Of a DNA stretch of 64,000 nucleotides, positions 62,142-64,000 are shown piece after piece. The notes under the pieces are model-generated. The model saw nothing but the letters and a program-made list of their open reading frames with translations. It ran no database searches and was not told the origin of the DNA. The stretch's first letter is position 1; every line of letters begins with the position of its first letter. A program made the position numbers and the translations under genes. Source of the stretch: Streptomyces sp. NBC_00249 (GTDB taxonomy: Bacteria > Actinomycetota > Actinomycetes > Streptomycetales > Streptomycetaceae); NCBI RefSeq assembly GCF_026342355.1, contig NZ_JAPEMV010000001.1, positions 1,798,001 through 1,862,000 on the forward strand. Direction: 5' to 3'.

Positions 62142-62176
62142 CCGGTGGGCCCGCCCCGAAGGAGCGGGCCCACCGG
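62142..62176. terminator. Terminator hairpin after the DUF3710 gene
   Basis: A perfect 13-bp stem (62142-62154 with 62164-62176) with a 9-nt loop, 24 nt past the stop at 62200. It separates the dut-DUF3710 unit from kdpDE. Confidence 0.75.
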
Positions 62177-62199
62177 GCTGAACACCTCACGCGAAACGG

Positions 62200-62982
62200 T
62201 CAGCGGACCTCGGTGATCTCCGGGCCGCGCTCCAGCTGGCCCATGCCGCCGGAGAAGCGGGAGCTCTCCTGGTCCTCGGCCGTCTGCACGCCGTCCGGCA
62301 CCATCTGGGCGTCGTTCGGCAGCTTCAGGACGATCGGGTCGCGCGGAGCCATGGGCCCGTCGCCGCGCAGGACGACGGTCTCCCGGAAGATCTGCTCCAG
62401 CACACCGGCCGACTCGGGGCGCACCGCGCCCTGGCCGGAGATGACGCCGCGCAGGAACCACCGCGGGCCGTCGACGCCGACGAAGCGCACCAGCTGTGCG
62501 CCGGTCTGCCCGTCGGGCAGCGGTACGGGAACCTGCGCGCGCAGCTCCCAGCCGAGCGGGCCTTCGACCTCGTCGATGATGCCGCCCTGCTGGGTGATGC
62601 CGGAGGCGATCTCGTCGCGGACCTCGCCCCAGATGCCCTCCTTCTTGGGCGCGGCGAAGGCCTGCAGTTGTACGGCACTGTCGCCGAGGACCACGGTGGC
62701 GGCCACGATCGCGTCACCCGCGACCTCGACCCGCAGCTCCATGCCCTCGACGCCGGGTACCAGGATGCCGCCCAGGTCAACCCGGCCGTCGGCCGGGTTG
62801 CCGGGCACCTCGTCGACGTCCCACGGGCCGTCGGGCCGCGGCGCCGGCGGCAGGTTCAGCCTGCGCGGCTTCGCGGTGTCGAGCTCGTCGGCGTCGTCCG
62901 GCTCATCGGCGCGCACGCCGTCGACCTGCTCGGCCGCGCCGCCGTCCTTGACGGAGTCGTTCTTCTTGCGACGTCCGAACAC
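62200..62982 (-). CDS. DUF3710 family protein
   Basis: 260 residues from a GTG at 62982 (V-F-G-R-R-K-K), with GGGAAGGA upstream. A basic tip and an acidic linker (about 10-40) come first. The conserved domain has GPWDVDEVPG, VDLGGILVPGVEGMELRVE, LQAFAAPKKEGIWGEVRDEIA and GPRWFLRGVISGQGA. Function unknown. It begins 1 nt after the dUTPase stop, as in other actinobacteria (Rv2696c position). Confidence 0.82.
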   Translation of the reverse strand: MFGRRKKNDSVKDGGAAEQVDGVRADEPDDADELDTAKPRRLNLPPAPRPDGPWDVDEVPGNPADGRVDLGGILVPGVEGMELRVEVAGDAIVAATVVLGDSAVQLQAFAAPKKEGIWGEVRDEIASGITQQGGIIDEVEGPLGWELRAQVPVPLPDGQTGAQLVRFVGVDGPRWFLRGVISGQGAVRPESAGVLEQIFRETVVLRGDGPMAPRDPIVLKLPNDAQMVPDGVQTAEDQESSRFSGGMGQLERGPEITEVR

Positions 62983-62983
62983 G

Positions 62984-63520
62984 TCACTGTCCTTCCCGGT
63001 CGGTAACGACCGAAGCGTAGCCATTCCCACCCTGCTGACCAGCGCCGGATCCGGCCACGGCCGCATGACCGCCGGTGGAGCCGAAACCCCCATCGGCCCG
63101 GGCCGAGCCGGGGAGCTCCTCCACCTCGTGGAAGCGCACCTTCTCGACCCGCTGGACAACCAGCTGGGCAATGCGGTCGAAACGCTCGAACCTGACGCTC
63201 TCGCGCGGGTCGAGATTGACCACGATCACCTTGATTTCCCCACGGTACCCGGCATCCACCGTCCCCGGGGCATTCACGAGCGCGAGCCCGCAGCGGGCGG
63301 CCAGGCCGGAGCGCGGGTGCACGAAGGCCGCGTACCCGTCGGGCAGGGCGATGGACACGCCGGTGGGCAGGACCGCCCGCTCCCCGGGCTCCAGCTCGGC
63401 GGCGACGGTGGTCACCAGGTCGCAGCCGGCGTCGCCGGGGTGCCCGTAGGCGGGGAGCGGGACCTCGGGGTCGACGCGGCGGATCAGTACGTCGACCGGT
63501 GCATGGTTGTTCTGGGACAT
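62984..63520 (-). CDS. dut: Deoxyuridine 5'-triphosphate nucleotidohydrolase
   Basis: 178 residues with the five dUTPase motifs: GDAGCDL, HPRSGLAARCG, NAPGTVDAGYRGEIKV, RFDRIAQLVVQRV, and a C-terminal FGSTGGH for the nucleotide-closing motif. It hydrolyses dUTP to dUMP and keeps uracil out of DNA. The family is usually about 150 residues; the extra Gly/Ala-rich tail of about 25 residues follows motif 5. Overlaps the thioesterase gene stop by ATGA. Confidence 0.93.
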   Translation of the reverse strand: MSQNNHAPVDVLIRRVDPEVPLPAYGHPGDAGCDLVTTVAAELEPGERAVLPTGVSIALPDGYAAFVHPRSGLAARCGLALVNAPGTVDAGYRGEIKVIVVNLDPRESVRFERFDRIAQLVVQRVEKVRFHEVEELPGSARADGGFGSTGGHAAVAGSGAGQQGGNGYASVVTDREGQ

Positions 63521-64000
63521 CAGGGGTTCACCTCGAAGGCGCGTGCGCGCCTGACCTGGTCCGGGTCGGCCATCGCCGCCCGGATCTCCTCGGGACGGCC
63601 GTTGTCGATGAAGTGGTCGACCTTCACCTCGATGAACAGGGCGTCGGCACGCACCGCGACCGGGCCCTGCGGGCCGCCTATCCGGCCCACCGCCGTGGAG
63701 TAGATCTTCCGTCCGGCGACGGCGGTGACCTCGGCCTCCAGGTACAGCACGGTGTCCACGGGCACGGGCCGCACGAAGTCGGTCTCCAGCCGGCCGGTCA
63801 CCGCGATGACGCGCAGCAGCCAGTTCAGGGAGCCCAGCGTCTCGTCGAGCGCGGTGGCCAGCACGCCGCCGTGGGCGAGGCCGGGCGCTCCCTGGTGGGC
63901 GGGCTTGACGGTGAACTCGGCGGTGACGCGTACGCCCTCACCCGCGCGGGCCTCCAGGTGGAGTCCGTGGGGCTGGCCCTCGCCGCAGCCGAAACAGTGC
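63520..64000 (-). CDS. PaaI-type hotdog thioesterase (5' end beyond the window)
   Basis: The frame is open to the window edge, so the start is missing; 160 codons (including the stop) are visible. The visible N-terminal part reads CFGCGEGQPHGLHLEA, then APGLAHGGVLATALDETLG, which holds the HGG and acidic residue of hotdog thioesterases. ETDFVRPVPVDTVLYLEAEV follows. It probably cleaves an acyl-CoA. It belongs to the core block and is not near the cluster. Confidence 0.82.
   Translation of the reverse strand, partial: HCFGCGEGQPHGLHLEARAGEGVRVTAEFTVKPAHQGAPGLAHGGVLATALDETLGSLNWLLRVIAVTGRLETDFVRPVPVDTVLYLEAEVTAVAGRKIYSTAVGRIGGPQGPVAVRADALFIEVKVDHFIDNGRPEEIRAAMADPDQVRRARAFEVNP

Overview
The window is very GC-rich, with dense overlapping genes, GTG starts and a conserved actinobacterial core block. 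It reads as a Streptomyces or close relative. About 1-51 kb is a specialised-metabolite gene cluster; about 51-64 kb is chromosomal core. No rRNA, tRNA, CRISPR array, insertion sequence or phage gene was seen.

Cluster layout, left to right. (a) 1-1.5 kb: the 5' end of a phosphopantetheinyl transferase and a divergent Fe(II)/2-oxoglutarate amino-acid hydroxylase of the AsnO/VioC type. (b) 1.6-5.8 kb: an FtsX/MacB-type ABC exporter and a haem-type membrane protein. (c) 6.0-15.0 kb: an Ebo-type module (EboA, TatD/EboB, UbiA/EboC, EboE, an EboF-like phosphodiesterase, another TIM-barrel isomerase, an inositol-phosphate synthase and a Tat-exported protein) plus a second phosphopantetheinyl transferase. 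(d) 15.2-29.7 kb: MFS exporter, an ornithine/aspartate-carbamoyltransferase-like enzyme, a four-module NRPS on two proteins (A-T-C-A-T and C-A-T-C-A-T, no thioesterase) and MbtH. (e) 29.8-36.8 kb: one operon with ACP, ketosynthase, chain-length-factor-like KS, ketoreductase, DsbA-like isomerase, a free-standing condensation domain and a flavin monooxygenase. (f) 36.9-41.8 kb: SbnA-like enzyme for 2,3-diaminopropionate, divergent tryptophan halogenase, flavin reductase and cation/proton antiporter. (g) 41.9-48.0 kb: anthranilate and DAHP synthase genes (trpD, aroH-type, trpG, trpE) and the SbnB partner of SbnA. (h) 48.1-51.1 kb: a large SARP regulator of the AfsR type.

How it fits together (inference): trp/aro genes raise tryptophan supply, the halogenase and flavin reductase make chlorotryptophan, SbnA and SbnB make L-2,3-diaminopropionate that the carbamoyltransferase may turn into a ureido-amino acid, and the oxygenase makes a beta-hydroxy amino acid. 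The NRPS assembles about four residues. The ACP/KS/CLF/KR operon and the free C domain would add an acyl unit. The product is not one I can name. Several accessory sets (trp/aro genes, SCO3242-like prenyltransferase plus inositol-phosphate synthase, AsnO-like oxygenase) recall the calcium-dependent antibiotic locus of S. coelicolor, but the NRPS is different and smaller.

The strongest new observation is regulatory. Nine promoters across the cluster carry the same 34-bp architecture: two heptamers of the form NNNATAG, 11 bp apart, then exactly 10 bp to a -10 hexamer NANNNT. This is the expected operator type for a SARP and ties all the operons, including those at both ends, into one regulon.

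Right flank: rRNA/tRNA methyltransferase, APC permease, a TrkA pair, a DUF3159 protein, an OB-fold protein, KdpE/KdpD, a DUF3710 protein, dUTPase and a PaaI-type thioesterase. As I recall, apart from the Kdp pair this matches the M. tuberculosis Rv2689c-Rv2697c order.
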